From positions 3,186,196 through 3,250,195 of the forward strand of contig NZ_KE386572.1 of assembly GCF_000427665.1 (NCBI RefSeq): 64,000 bases of DNA, given 5' to 3'. Below, one piece after another: positions 63,847 to 64,000 of the stretch. The stretch comes from Geminicoccus roseus DSM 18922 (lineage in GTDB: Bacteria > Pseudomonadota > Alphaproteobacteria > Geminicoccales > Geminicoccaceae). The notes under the pieces were generated by a model. That model had not been told where the DNA came from. It did no database searches and saw only the letters and a program-made list of their open reading frames with translations. The first letter of the stretch is position 1. Each line of letters starts with the position of its first letter. Made by a program: the position numbers and the translations under genes.

Positions 63847-64000
63847 CGCGCGTTCTCGTTTTCGTTCTCGATATTGATGTCCGCGCCAAGCGCCTTGAGT
63901 TTCCGCTCCAAGTCATTATAGCCACGAAGCGCCATATGAACACCGTTAACAGTGGAAATACCGTCTGCGCACAGCGCTGCGATCACCGCCGCCATGCTCC
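63843..64000 (-). CDS. murA: UDP-N-acetylglucosamine 1-carboxyvinyltransferase (MurA), C-terminal fragment
   Basis: Only the last 51 or so residues are inside the window; the rest lies beyond 64000. The reading SMAAVIAALCADGISTVNGV, then HMALRGYNDLERKLKALGADI, is the C-terminus of MurA/EPSP-synthase-type enzymes. It transfers enolpyruvate from PEP to UDP-GlcNAc. The stop overlaps the GTG of murB, so the two form an operon. Confidence 0.85.
   Translation of the reverse strand, partial: SMAAVIAALCADGISTVNGVHMALRGYNDLERKLKALGADINIENENENAR

Overview
The window is high-GC DNA (visibly about two-thirds G+C over most of its length) with tightly packed operons, many ATGA-type overlaps and frequent TTG/GTG starts. 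The gene content points to an alphaproteobacterium, probably of the Rhodospirillales/Geminicoccales type. It includes a SqrR/BigR persulfide regulon, urtABCDE next to urease genes, ccmEFGHI, an extra-long UrtB, RTX proteins and a carnitine-catabolism operon with a BKACE-type cleavage enzyme. The genus-level guess is weak.

Layout. 1-5652 (+): carnitine/betaine acyl-CoA operon: end of a BKACE gene, carnitine dehydrogenase fused to a thioesterase, acyl-CoA dehydrogenase, NDP-forming acyl-CoA ligase and enoyl-CoA hydratase. 5716-9729 (-): two paralogous secreted proteins built from tandem GWRYN modules (2 and 5 copies), Ser- or Pro-rich linkers and a C-terminal glycosidase-like domain. 10260-15057 (-): a zinc metallopeptidase, then a PotABCD-type ABC importer. 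15228-17299 (-): persulfide detoxification operon (dioxygenase, SqrR/BigR repressor, two YeeE/YedE proteins) with an AT-rich operator. 17426-19068: two poorly understood genes, at least one apparently interrupted. 19069-24622 (-): urea ABC importer urtABCDE, with a sigma-54-like promoter upstream of urtA. 24774-30003 (+): ureDABCEFG. 30253-35222 (+): ccmEFGHI cytochrome c maturation genes.

35260-36978 (-): a wrecked IS481-family transposase beside a PapD-type chaperone gene broken by an in-frame TAG. 37064-40885 (-): MoaB/MogA, soluble lytic transglycosylase, uracil-DNA glycosylase and a 67-aa protein. 41147-46961 (+): TPR lipoprotein, ispE, tRNA-Gln(UUG), hsp20 and lon. 47132-49157 (+): gmd and fcl, which make GDP-L-fucose. 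49433-56427 (+): an apparently frameshifted secreted protein and two RTX proteins. The larger RTX gene carries near-identical internal DNA duplications.

56439-60179: a repeat-rich accessory zone. It has a protein carrying TNEPE peptides encoded by a short DNA repeat, an unknown 145-aa protein, a REP-associated (RAYT) transposase, a MNT/HEPN toxin-antitoxin pair and copies of a REP-like motif. 60253-64000 (-): visibly lower-GC genes in the order murA (cut by the window end), murB, an alginate-lyase-like membrane protein and a family 4 glycosyltransferase. This looks like imported surface-polysaccharide DNA, with the repeat zone at its edge.

How the genes connect: carnitine degradation, urea uptake with urease, and the polyamine-type importer are nitrogen/carbon scavenging functions. 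GDP-fucose synthesis, the glycosyltransferase, the lyase-like protein, the RTX proteins and the GWRYN glycosidases suggest a cell with an elaborate secreted or surface polysaccharide layer. The best candidates for undescribed biology are the GWRYN-module proteins, the low-GC murA-murB-lyase-GT island, and the short repeats around the RAYT and TNEPE genes.
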